Shown here one piece after another: positions 44,291-54,002 of a stretch of 64,000 nucleotides of DNA (the stretch's first letter is position 1; each line of letters opens with the position of its first letter). This stretch comes from Sinonovacula constricta. Taxonomy: Eukaryota; Mollusca; Bivalvia; Cardiida; Solecurtidae. The stretch is taken from the NCBI GenBank assembly GCA_007844125.1, contig CM017563.1, forward strand, positions 36,335,921-36,399,920, given 5' to 3'. Under the pieces are notes generated by a model that was not told the DNA's origin, made no database searches, and saw nothing but the letters and a program-made list of their open reading frames with translations. The position numbers were made by a program, and so were the translations under genes.

Positions 44291-44850
44291 CCTGTACCGA
44301 TTATTATTACCAGAGGATTCGAAACATATTTCGCAGGATAAAGCCTGTACCGGTCATTACTAACCTGAGGATTCGAAACATATTTCGCAGGATAAAGCCT
44401 GTACGGGTCATTACTAACCTGAGGATTCGAAACATATTTCGCAGGATAAAGCCTGTACCGGTCATTACTAACCTGAGGATTCGAAACATATTTCGCAGGA
44501 TAAAGCCTGTACGGGTCATTACTAACCTGAGGATTCGAAACATATTTCGCAGGATAAAGCCTGTACGGGTCATTACTAACCTGAGGATTCGAAACATATT
44601 TCGCAGGATAAAGCCTGTACCGGTCATTACTAACCTGAGGATTCGAAACATATTTCGCAGGATAAAGCCTGTACGGGTCATTACTAACCTGAGGATTCGA
44701 AACATATTTCGCAGGATAAAGCCTGTACCGGTCATTACTACCCTGAGGATTCGAAACATATTTCGCAGGATAAAGCCTGTACCGGTCATTACTAACCTGA
44801 GGATTCGTAACATATTTCGCAGGATAAAGCCTGTACCGGTCATTAAGAAG
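44290..44850. repeat. 54-bp minisatellite, variant 2
   Basis: About 10 units sharing the core GAAACATATTTCGCAGGATA-AAGC with variant 1 but with CTGAGGATTC and CTGTACCGGTCATTACTAAC instead. Alternating ACCGGTC/ACGGGTC variants. Both strands are open for about 196 codons. Confidence 0.95.
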
Positions 44851-45079
44851 CTGATATAGTCTGTAGTGTTACACAAAATAAGTGTTTTGTAAGGCAAATG
44901 CTACAGTATGCTGATGAAGAAAGAAACTAGAGACCCTAACTACTATCTCTTTAAAACACCTAACATAATCATGTTGACATTGAGACTTTATATATTAGTA
45001 GGTGAATTTATGTTGTATAAGTATCGATATGTTTATGATGAATCAATTATTCAGGGAGATATCTGATATCTTGCACAAA

Positions 45080-45365
45080 TAGAGGACCGGGCAATCGTAA
45101 CTCATCTGACTCCAGGTCTACCACCACTGGGGTTTGAGTCCTGGATGAGGCGATGGTCTAAATGTAAGATTCTGACCTGCGTTGCGCATGTATTTTTACC
45201 AAGGTACTTCTCTAGGGTCTTTCTTTACCAAAATAACTGGAATTCACCATACTGGTCATAATTGTGTTGCGGCGAAGTTTTCTTAAAAATAAACAACAAC
45301 AAAAATAAAGCAAAAAAAAACACACAAACAAACAACAAAAAACAACAACAAAAAAAACAAAATAG
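45080..45365 (+). mobile_element. SINE family B with long A/C-rich tail
   Basis: GGACCGGGCAATCGTAACTC, CATCTGACTCCAGGTCTACC, GGGGTTTGAGTCC, ATGTAAGATTCTGACCTGCG, CCAAAATAACTGGAATTCAC, ATACTGGTCATAATTGTGTT, then about 80 bases of AAC/AAAC-rich tail. Confidence 0.6.
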
Positions 45366-46184
45366 AAATTCTAGTTGTCTTGGGAGGTTAGAGCAATGTC
45401 ATATCGCATTAAGCACGCCAGTTGGCCCCTTTGCAGACTGATCTTTCCAAGGCGGTAACTGAAGATTTTTCTTTTTGTGTGTTATGTGTCGTCTCTGTGT
45501 TTTTGTCACATTTACATTTACCCTGTTTGCCTTTGTCTTGATGTTGTTTAGATTTAAATATCTGCGGAAATTTTGATAGAACCTTTTATTATTTACCTTT
45601 TAACCAGATACATTAATTAGAAAAGTTAAAATGTAAAGATTCAGAAAATAACCCACATAGGCCCCGAGTGAAACAAAATGGCATAAAGACGATCACAATT
45701 CTTGAACATTGTATTGTATTCCCCCTTGTTCTTGTCATTTTTGGTTTGTGATTATCTAAACTCGCTTGAAAAATTATAATGCAACCCAAGATGTGTAGCA
45801 TTGTTCACATTTCTAGAAAAGGTGTTAGAGTATTCCTTTGAGAAATATTAAAAGCTGTCGTCAAATTTCGCCTTTACAAGATCCTATGTAAGTTAAGTAA
45901 AAAAGTGTCCGGTTCTAACTGAAAATGGTGTCATATTAAATATAAAATACAAAGCAGTCACAGATGTTTAAAAATAATGCAAATAATACAATAAAACGAA
46001 AATCGCACTAGCAATTACAAACGTTATATCATAAATATATTTATATACAAAAACAACCTTTCTTGACTGAGATCATTTTTGAAGGAAATCCAAAACTCGA
46101 CATAGATTGAGAAAAAAGTAGATGCCTGAATTCTTACATACATTTGCATTTGAAATATTCAACATGGTTCTTAAATACGTTCTT
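45366..46184. other. sequence upstream of the GPCR coding exon
   Basis: AT-rich and presumably the 3' end of a 5' UTR intron, given the acceptor at 46200. No conserved coding seen. Confidence 0.4.
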
Positions 46185-46207
46185 TTTTCTTTTATTTTCA
46201 GATACAA
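46185..46207 (+). promoter_or_regulatory. 3' splice acceptor before the GPCR start codon
   Basis: A pyrimidine-rich run ending in TTTTATTTTCAG (AG at 46200-46201) lies six bases before the ATG at 46208. This implies that the coding exon is preceded by an intron and at least one 5' UTR exon somewhere upstream. The Kozak context is weak at -3 (C) but has G at +4; no in-frame upstream ATG lies between the acceptor and this start. Confidence 0.65.
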
Positions 46208-47374
46208 ATGGAAGACAAATTGCTCACTGAATTAAACCCAAGCAATGCATCAAACGAACAGAACGACAGCTACACGTATTACGACGGACAATGGCCATCT
46301 CACGAACAGTCGAATCTGCGAGCCTTGATGATGGTGAACATGGTCCTCATCCCAATTATCTGCTTGTCCGGCATAATCGGAAACACCCTATCCACAATCA
46401 CATTTTTGCGTAAACCGCTCCGAAATTCTCCGTGCTCCATCTATCTTGCCATCCGCGGTATCAGTGATAATGGTTTTCTCTGTAGTGTGTTATTAATATG
46501 GATATCCAGTACTTTCCAGCTGAGTTTAAGTCAAGTAAAAGGCGTTTGCCAGTTCATCATTTACGTTACATATCTCTGCGGATGTGTTTCAGTGTGGTTG
46601 TGTGTTTTCATCACTTTTGAGAATTTCCTTCTTATCTACAACCCATTCATCGCCAAGAGAATTTGCACTAATCGTTCATCGCGGATCGCCATCGCCGTCC
46701 TGATATGCATAGCTGTGGTTTATTACTATGTTCCTATGTGGGTGATGAACGCGGACTGTACACACGACCCTCGCTACATCGCTCTGACCCAGATTCTTGT
46801 GTACACTGACACGCTGGTTACTCTCGTCATTCCGACAATTCTTATTTTTGTTCTACTGTTTGTCATCAGCTACAAAATCATCCAAAGACTACGACGAATG
46901 TCGCAAAACAACGACAAGCAGACACAAGCGGCATCGGGAGGTCTTCTAAAATATAAGCAGCAGATGCCCCGCGTCCCGGTTACGAAAGTTACAAAGATGC
47001 TGTTCATCGTCTCATTAATATTTTTTCTGTTGAATGTGCCGAGTCATGTTATAAGGCTACGCCTCCTAATTGCTCAATTTTTGAAAGGAAACATTCATAC
47101 TCCACGAATCGATGCGATTATCCAGAGCGCATGTCAAATGCTGTATTATCTGAGCTTTTCTGTCAATTTTCTGGTGTATGTTTCATTTGGTTACAATTTT
47201 AGGAAGACATTCAAAAAGACGTTTAGTTCTTGTACGCTGTCTACGCAAAGTACATATGTGGCTAAAGAGGCTGTAAACCTCGTTCGAAGACGACGTTTGT
47301 CCCTGGACGGCCATTTGAATCAGAATCATCGGTTACTAACGGTAGAAACCCGGCTGGATTTCCACTCACACTAG
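46208..47374 (+). CDS. Class A (rhodopsin-like) orphan GPCR, peptide-receptor type, divergent motifs
   Basis: 388-residue seven-helix receptor in one coding exon. Visible: N-terminal tail with sequons N13-A-S and N19-D-S; TM1 about 40-67 with GIIGN (N59 = 1.50); TM2 about 77-101 with D87 (2.50); C114 at the top of TM3, expected to pair with C184 in the second extracellular loop; TM4 about 158-181; TM5 about 195-224 with P209 (5.50); TM6 about 261-286 with F272 (6.44) and P278 (6.50); TM7 about 302-327 with N320 (7.49) and Y324 (7.53); amphipathic helix 8 FGYNFRKTF; C342 as a possible palmitoylation site; RRRRLS (S365) as a possible PKA site. Odd: the E/DRY triplet is E138-N139-F140, the CWxP motif is LNVP, NPxxY is NFLVY, and the TM4 core lacks tryptophan. 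Fold and class are secure; ligand and coupling are unknown. It resembles expanded lophotrochozoan neuropeptide-type receptors (inference). Confidence 0.9.
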   Translation: MEDKLLTELNPSNASNEQNDSYTYYDGQWPSHEQSNLRALMMVNMVLIPIICLSGIIGNTLSTITFLRKPLRNSPCSIYLAIRGISDNGFLCSVLLIWISSTFQLSLSQVKGVCQFIIYVTYLCGCVSVWLCVFITFENFLLIYNPFIAKRICTNRSSRIAIAVLICIAVVYYYVPMWVMNADCTHDPRYIALTQILVYTDTLVTLVIPTILIFVLLFVISYKIIQRLRRMSQNNDKQTQAASGGLLKYKQQMPRVPVTKVTKMLFIVSLIFFLLNVPSHVIRLRLLIAQFLKGNIHTPRIDAIIQSACQMLYYLSFSVNFLVYVSFGYNFRKTFKKTFSSCTLSTQSTYVAKEAVNLVRRRRLSLDGHLNQNHRLLTVETRLDFHSH

Positions 47375-48345
47375 TCTATTACTAACAGACGAAAAAGCAA
47401 CGATTGTGATATTTTCTGTGAAATTCCTTGGCATGCCGCATAAGACAAGTAAATACACGGGATTGTTTTTGGCGATGATTGCAGTATGTTTACAGAAATG
47501 CTGTTCTACATTTAAGATGGTTATTTTATATGCATATATTAATTTTATTAAAATTATCAACATCATTTCTTCTTTAAACCTGTATGAATGCGCTCACTCA
47601 TTATCGTAATTCGTTTGATATAATTTAAATTTAATTGCAATCCTCTTTGTTAAATGGTGGTTTTGTCTACCTGTACGTTCATTTTCTTGTTTTTAAAAAA
47701 TACAGATAGTGTTGTTCAAAAGGGGTTATATTGAATACAAGCTTACTATGGAAAGTAAGAAATATAAACTTTGAAAAGATAATCGGTGTTGGGCACTTTC
47801 TCTTAAACACAATGGAGAGCAAGACAAAATGCAAGAAGGAGGCCTTAACAGTAAAAATAGATAATACACTGAGCAGTACTGTATGCCATACAAAACCGCC
47901 GACGGTAACTCAGGTTTTCACAACGTCCACTTGATCCGGTCGGCAATTTAATGTTTGTTTCAAACTTCATTTACGATTTATATAAATAAGTAGTTCTGTA
48001 ACTGTATTTGCATTTTCAATGTTGAAGATTGTTGTCATTATATTTTCTTATTTGAAGTAAGTCGAGTGCCATTTAATATCTAATGTTGTTTACCAATATG
48101 TGATTTAAAAACAATGTTGTTAATATTGTATTAAAATGGCGATTCGTGACACTGTTAGGAGTATTTCATCTGATTCAAGTGTGTATCAAATGTTTGAATT
48201 AAAACTGACTCTCCTATTTCGTTGTCAGATATTTTACACCATATTTCTTTTTACTTTTAGATTTAAATTATATATTCAAAATATTCAATCGAAATGACGG
48301 ATATTTCATTAAAGAACTCTTAATTAGTTAGCTGCGGTATTGCGG
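47375..48345 (+). other. GPCR 3' flank / probable 3' UTR
   Basis: No canonical AATAAA found in the first kilobase after the stop; ATTAAA variants occur (for example about 47548 and 48130). Short ORFs here are incidental. The mRNA end cannot be placed. Confidence 0.35.
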
Positions 48346-48349
48346 TATT

Positions 48350-48634
48350 GGGATTTAGGGATTTAGGGATTAGCCGGCATTTTTGCCGATACAGCGCAGC
48401 GACATTTCTATCATTATAGCACAGGGGCACTTATGAGGTGCCCAAGGACTGAACCCGGCCGGTCCATTATACTGACACCGACGAGTCAGGCGTAATGCTG
48501 TCCCCTTAGCCCCGAGCGTTAGGAGGGAAGCCACTACTACCAACTTTAAAGTCTTTGGTATGACCCGGCCGGGGTTCGAACCCACGACCTCCCGATCCGC
48601 AAGCCGACGCTCTACCAACCAATTGTGCGGCCGG
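48350..48634 (-). mobile_element. SINE family A, antisense copy with repeated tail
   Basis: Minus-strand copy with B box GGTTCGAACCC and full body. The tail on the minus strand is GGCTAATCCCTAAATCCCTA then AATCCC, a short heptamer/octamer repeat. The 5' end differs from consensus (ACCAACCAATTGTGCGGCC in plus-strand reading), so the A box is damaged. Confidence 0.88.
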
Positions 48635-48782
48635 TGGATTGATGTGACTAAAGGATATAACTATTCACTCGTGATTGTTTGAAACTATGAAACAGTGATA
48701 AGGGTTCTTTAATATATTGATGCACGTGATAGAATTACTTTTATTAACATCAACAAAAGGACATTATTTCTCATTCTTTCAA

Positions 48783-49048
48783 ACATACATACACACATGC
48801 ACACATGCATGCATGCATGCATGCATACATACATACATACATACATAAATACATACATACATACATACATATATACATACATACATACATACATACATAC
48901 ATACATACATACATACATACATACATACATACATACATGCATGCATGCATGCATGCATACATACATACATCACGCACGCACGCACGCATGCACGCACGCA
49001 CGCACGCACGCAGGCATACATATATAAATAAATACATACATACATGCA
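48783..49048. repeat. compound (CATA)n/(CATG)n/(CGCA)n microsatellite
   Basis: A (CATA)n core of about 100 bases is flanked on both sides by (CATG)n blocks of about 20 bases, followed by a CACGCACGCACG block. All short Met/Cys/Tyr-rich and Thr/Ile/His-rich frames here are by-products. Confidence 0.95.
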
Positions 49049-50385
49049 TACTAAAACTTAGAGAAACACATTGAAGAAACGAAAAAAAAAACCGATCACA
49101 GAACGTATGACCTTATCATTTAATAAATTGAATTAAATCTGTAAGATACCTTCAAAAACAGCTTCTCATCTATTATTGAGAAGAAAAATAGTAATAAACA
49201 TATGAAACGCTCGTAAAATGTGCCTCGATTCAATAAAATATGGCCACATGTTGATTTCCCTCGGGCTCCTATAGAGACAATGTTTACTTATTCCAGCGAT
49301 GTATCTTATACTAGTGTACATCAATGCCGTAGATTCTTTAATGATGTCTTCTTAAAATATCTAAATCGCATTACTTTGCTCAAAGGCACATTGAAAAAGG
49401 CATCAGCTAGTCAGTTCTCTGTTCATTAAAAAGTTAATGCAGAATAGGTAGATCTAGATAAACGTTGTCCTTGCGATAAAACACTAGAATATACGTACTT
49501 AGTTTTCTTCAAATATTAATTTGCAATAAAACGGATACAACATTTCACAAGTACGCACAACCTAGATTAAGATATTTATGTGCAAGTCCTCTCTTCGCGG
49601 TAATTAGAGCCTTAATTGGTTTTCGTGAAATCTCAGGGTATCATTGCGAACCGACCGATATGCAGCTGTGCTGGAATTACTCTGTACGTTTAATTATTTA
49701 AGGGTTGCCTACATTTTAAACAATTACAAGACATATGAAATTAAAAACAACCACTCACCAGACAATGTTATACACATACTTGTTGTTTCTGGTGAAATCC
49801 AACTGTTTGCCTATATCTTATACATGTAACAACATTTCAGTTCAATTCAATTTTTTATTAGGCATAAACATAAAGTTCATTGTCATACATATGGCGTCAC
49901 AAACAAACACTTATACATGTAATGAGAAAAGTATGAATTCATTAAAATCTGGAAAGAATACTACAGAAAACGGATCGCATATAAACATAGTTAACTATGA
50001 TGTTTTAAAACATCTATCTAACCTATAAGAGTAATTATGCATACCTAGAAAACATAACACTTTGACTACCTGCAGTATTGACATTGATATACAACATTTT
50101 ATACCTGTTCTGGGGGAATTTGTGCATAAGTGCTGCAGAATCTTAAACTTAAGTTTAGTTAATCATTACCTTAGTTGGTAGACAGTACACAACGTAAAAT
50201 AGATCGCTTGATATGTCCGTGTTTTCTAATATGTAAAAGAAATCACGAAGTGGATTTTACCAAATTTTATATCAAAGTGACCTCAAATGCTATATGACTT
50301 CTTCTGGAAAAGAAAGAGCTAAACCCCTAATTGCAATAAGCATGATCATAGGAAACAGGTGAAGATCCAATCGAACGCAATCGAA
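49049..50385. other. intergenic, no gene seen
   Basis: Incidental ORFs only (for example 49220-49429 and 49735-50028), with no domain, splice context or homology that I recognise. Confidence 0.5.
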
Positions 50386-50462
50386 AGTTCAAAAACGATC
50401 ATTTGTTTATATAAGGATTAATTTAAGTCCAAAAACGATCATTCGTTTGTCTAAAGATTAAT
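50386..50462. repeat. two-copy tandem repeat (about 40 bp)
   Basis: CAAAAACGATCATTTGTTTA and CAAAAACGATCATTCGTTTG, each followed by TA(T/A)A(A/G)GGATTAAT-like sequence. Confidence 0.7.
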
Positions 50463-50676
50463 CGGTCCATGCATAGTAGATTTTTATGTGTGGTAGTACG
50501 CCTTCTGTGTTAGATGATATAAATCTTATTTCCAATGTGCGTAATAGCTTAAACGCATGGCGATCCTTTTTACGCCCACCACACCACAACAGTAACATTG
50601 TTATACTAACGAACACATAATACGATAAGTTTCTATAAGAATTAAAGCATAAATTAAATTTGAAAGTACCCTTGAC

Positions 50677-50737
50677 AAACACACACACACACACACACAC
50701 GCACGCACGCACGCACGCACGCACGCACGAACGCACG

Positions 50738-50784
<47 letters not shown>

Positions 50785-50818
50785 GCACGCACGCACGCAC
50801 GTACGCACGCGCACACAC
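50677..50818. repeat. (CA)n/(CGCA)n compound microsatellite
   Basis: ACACAC tract, then CGCACGCACGCACG, then GCGCGCGC, then a second ACACAC tract and a second CGCA block. Confidence 0.95.
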
Positions 50819-52305
50819 AAATAGGGAACACCCAACCGTTATCAGGTGGGAGCGGTCAGTCTTTAAAAATGTTGACTGCGGTGTTACACCTTTTTCTCGG
50901 CTATGCATGACTCAATACTATGCTGTACAGGCAATTAATAAATAGCAGTACACAATTATATTTTATATAACCCTAATATTACACAAACTCTCAGAGATAA
51001 CAATTGATGTTTTTTTTTTATTTATCCGTGTCAGATTATTATATCAACTAGAAAACATAAATAAAAAAAATCAAATTATTTTCTTGATTACAAATTTCGA
51101 CACTTACTTGATATGTTTACTAGTATGGTTTTAAAGTGCTGAGAAATTTTAAGAAGACTCACCACGCCTATACGTGGCTTCAAATAACTACATCTCTGGG
51201 TGTTAATTTAATATAAATATACTAGTAATGCATTCTTGAATAAGGACAGAAGTATCCTGAGATGAAAATTGTAATCAACATAAGTTATGGCTTGTACCAT
51301 ACTTAGATTCTGTGATCATGGATAGTTCTACGTATATTTTTATGATGTTGCTTCAATATTTAATCGGAGAAAATCCTGCGTCAGAGATTATTCTAAGCTT
51401 TGTCTGAGACGAGATTTAAGGTTGAGTTAGTTAACCAAAATCGGTTCAAACGTAACTACTGTAAATCTAGGATAGACAGAAAGGCTCGTGCTGACGGTTG
51501 TATAATCTTCTGTTGCTCACTGGAATTAGCTTCATTGGCATATTATTATCGCCAGATTGGTTGATCATAGATGTGGTTCTTTGTTTGTTAATATGATCCG
51601 TCCAAATGCGTTTTGTAATTTCTATCTGCCTGTTTTTGTTATGTAAAAATAGTCAGGCAATTATTTTTATTATAGATAACAGAAATAAAACAAAAACAAA
51701 AACAAAACAATAAGGAAACAAACAACAACAAAAACACAACAAACAACAACACCCCACTTAAAACCGCTAACAGATAAAAGTTTCATTCCCTCTATAAAAG
51801 TGATAGGAAGGAATAGAAGAACAATAAATACTTTTCAACTATGTATTGTATATTTATATTAATCTCCTATATTCGGTACAATGATCTGTGAGATACCATC
51901 AATCAGTTGCAAATGTAAATAAATATTTAACAAAATGACCCACCGCCATAAAGAGAGCAATCAGAGGTGTCGTGTGCTGACGTCACTATTGCAATGTAAA
52001 CACCACAGCTTCTGCGGGTAGATCAAGGACTAGCAGACACAGTGCCGCAAATATATTCCGGATGTCATGTCGAGCGTTCCCCAAATTATATTACATTACA
52101 TCTGCAATTTATCTGCTTAAAGTAAATGAAAATAACCAAATAATGTTAAACGAAAGTGATTTGTAAGGAAATCCATGATATCCTCCATGTTCTTTTAAAA
52201 CATAATTAATGCATTTGTATTGCGTACTTCTCTTTGCCCATCAAACCTTTAGATATACTGGGCTTTAGGTTTTAAATTTAGAATGTTTGTTTTGCTGCAA
52301 GTCTT
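50819..52305. other. intergenic, no gene seen
   Basis: AT-rich; an AAC/AAAC-rich stretch at about 51680-51760 resembles a SINE tail without a body. Confidence 0.5.
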
Positions 52306-52309
52306 GTGT

Positions 52310-52665
52310 TCAACTATAATTTATGTATTCAGCTACTATTTATGTGTTCAGCTAAGAGTTATTTGTTCAGCTAAGAGTAATGTGCTCAGCTAAGAGTTAT
52401 GTGTTCACCTAATAGTTATGTGTTCAGCTACAGGTTATGTGTTCAGCTAAGAGTTATGGGTTCAGCTTAGAGTTATGTGTTCAGCTAAGAGTTATGTGTT
52501 CAATTACAAGTTAAGTGTTCAGCTACAAGTTTTGTGTTCAGTTACAGGTATAACGTTCAGCTAAGAGTTATGTGTTCAGCTAAGAGTTATCTGTAAGCCT
52601 ACAAGTTATGTGTTTAGTTACAGGTATAAATTTCAGCTACAAGTTATACGTTAAGTTGTCTTTGA
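52310..52665. repeat. 19-bp minisatellite
   Basis: About 18 diverged units of GTGTTCAGCTAAGAGTTAT (starts at 52441 and 52460 give period 19), with variants CTACAAGTTAT and CTACAGGTAT. Confidence 0.85.
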
Positions 52666-53227
52666 CATTCTGTTAGTTCTAGCGTCCAAGAACATCACCG
52701 AGGCAACCATTGCAGAACGGCAGAATATTCCATGTCTTTATCAAACTTGTCAATGTAAAGACTCGCGTTATCTAGTCTTTTCCTAAGAAAGTGAGAGTAA
52801 CTTCATCCTAATAGTCTGCTTGTCTGTCTACTTATAAATACCATTATATTCGAAATTTTAAATTGAACAACCAGACATGCTAGTGGCAAAACGAACATGA
52901 TGTGCATCTTGAAAGACAACCTCGGCAAAGGGATAATTAAACTGAGACAGACAAATATCAAAATGAATGCATTAATAAATAAGACTAATTGAAAATTGGC
53001 AGACAAATGCCAGCTGCGACTATTACGCGGATATTTCGGCTAATTATGAAAGTGCCAATTTTTTTAAAAAAGTAATTGAATCACGAAGATGAAAGTAGGA
53101 AATAAACTTATGATTATGTCCATAAAACAATCGGAATTGATTTGTGTGTGTGTTTAATTTGACATGTTACGTTTAAATTGAATTAAAAAATGATCAATGA
53201 TAAGAAATTCATAGCATAGCTTTATCG

Positions 53228-53278
53228 CTGTATGTATGTATGTATGTATGTATGTATATGTGTATGTGTGTGTGTGTA

Positions 53279-53335
<57 letters not shown>

Positions 53336-53357
53336 GTGTGTGAGTTGTGTGTGTGTC
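53228..53357. repeat. (TATG)n to (TG)n microsatellite
   Basis: TATGTATGTATG passes into GTGTGTGTG with single CG interruptions; about 130 bases. Confidence 0.95.
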
Positions 53358-53824
53358 TTCCACTATGTTCTTTACATAAGGTTTCATTTTTTTCAGTACA
53401 CATAGACATACACTTTACAATGCTGGGCATTTCCGCTGGAAACTGTATGGTCTCCTGTGTGAAATAAATATATCAGCTGGGCGGATAATGCAGGTTTATT
53501 CTTCAAGGGAGGCATAAAGATTCATAATGCCAATGGTTAGAGTAATATGTATATATGTGAATACTCCTTTAAAATCACAAAATCACTGTCAAAGGTAAGG
53601 TAACATGCAACAGCCGATATATATTTATAACTTCTCCGGGAATTAGTATTAACCTATGCTATTTTTACGACGTGTTAATATTTCATGCGCATTGTAAACA
53701 AACATTGCGTCACGAAGCAAGCAGGCGAGAATGTTTCAAACCATGTCTTTGGATGACTTGGAAGCCTTGAAGGGTGTATAATGAATGTAACAAGTAAATA
53801 CTAATGCTGAGGACAATATGTATT

Positions 53825-54002
<178 letters not shown>

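Noticed and set aside
43601..44897. ORFs of 196-212 codons on both strands over the 54-bp arrays
   Set aside because: Period 54 is a multiple of three, so a stop-free unit stays open automatically, on both strands; no start context, splice signals or known protein features.
48709..49074. Met/Cys/Tyr/Val- and His/Thr/Ile-rich ORFs
   Set aside because: Direct translations of the tetranucleotide microsatellite.
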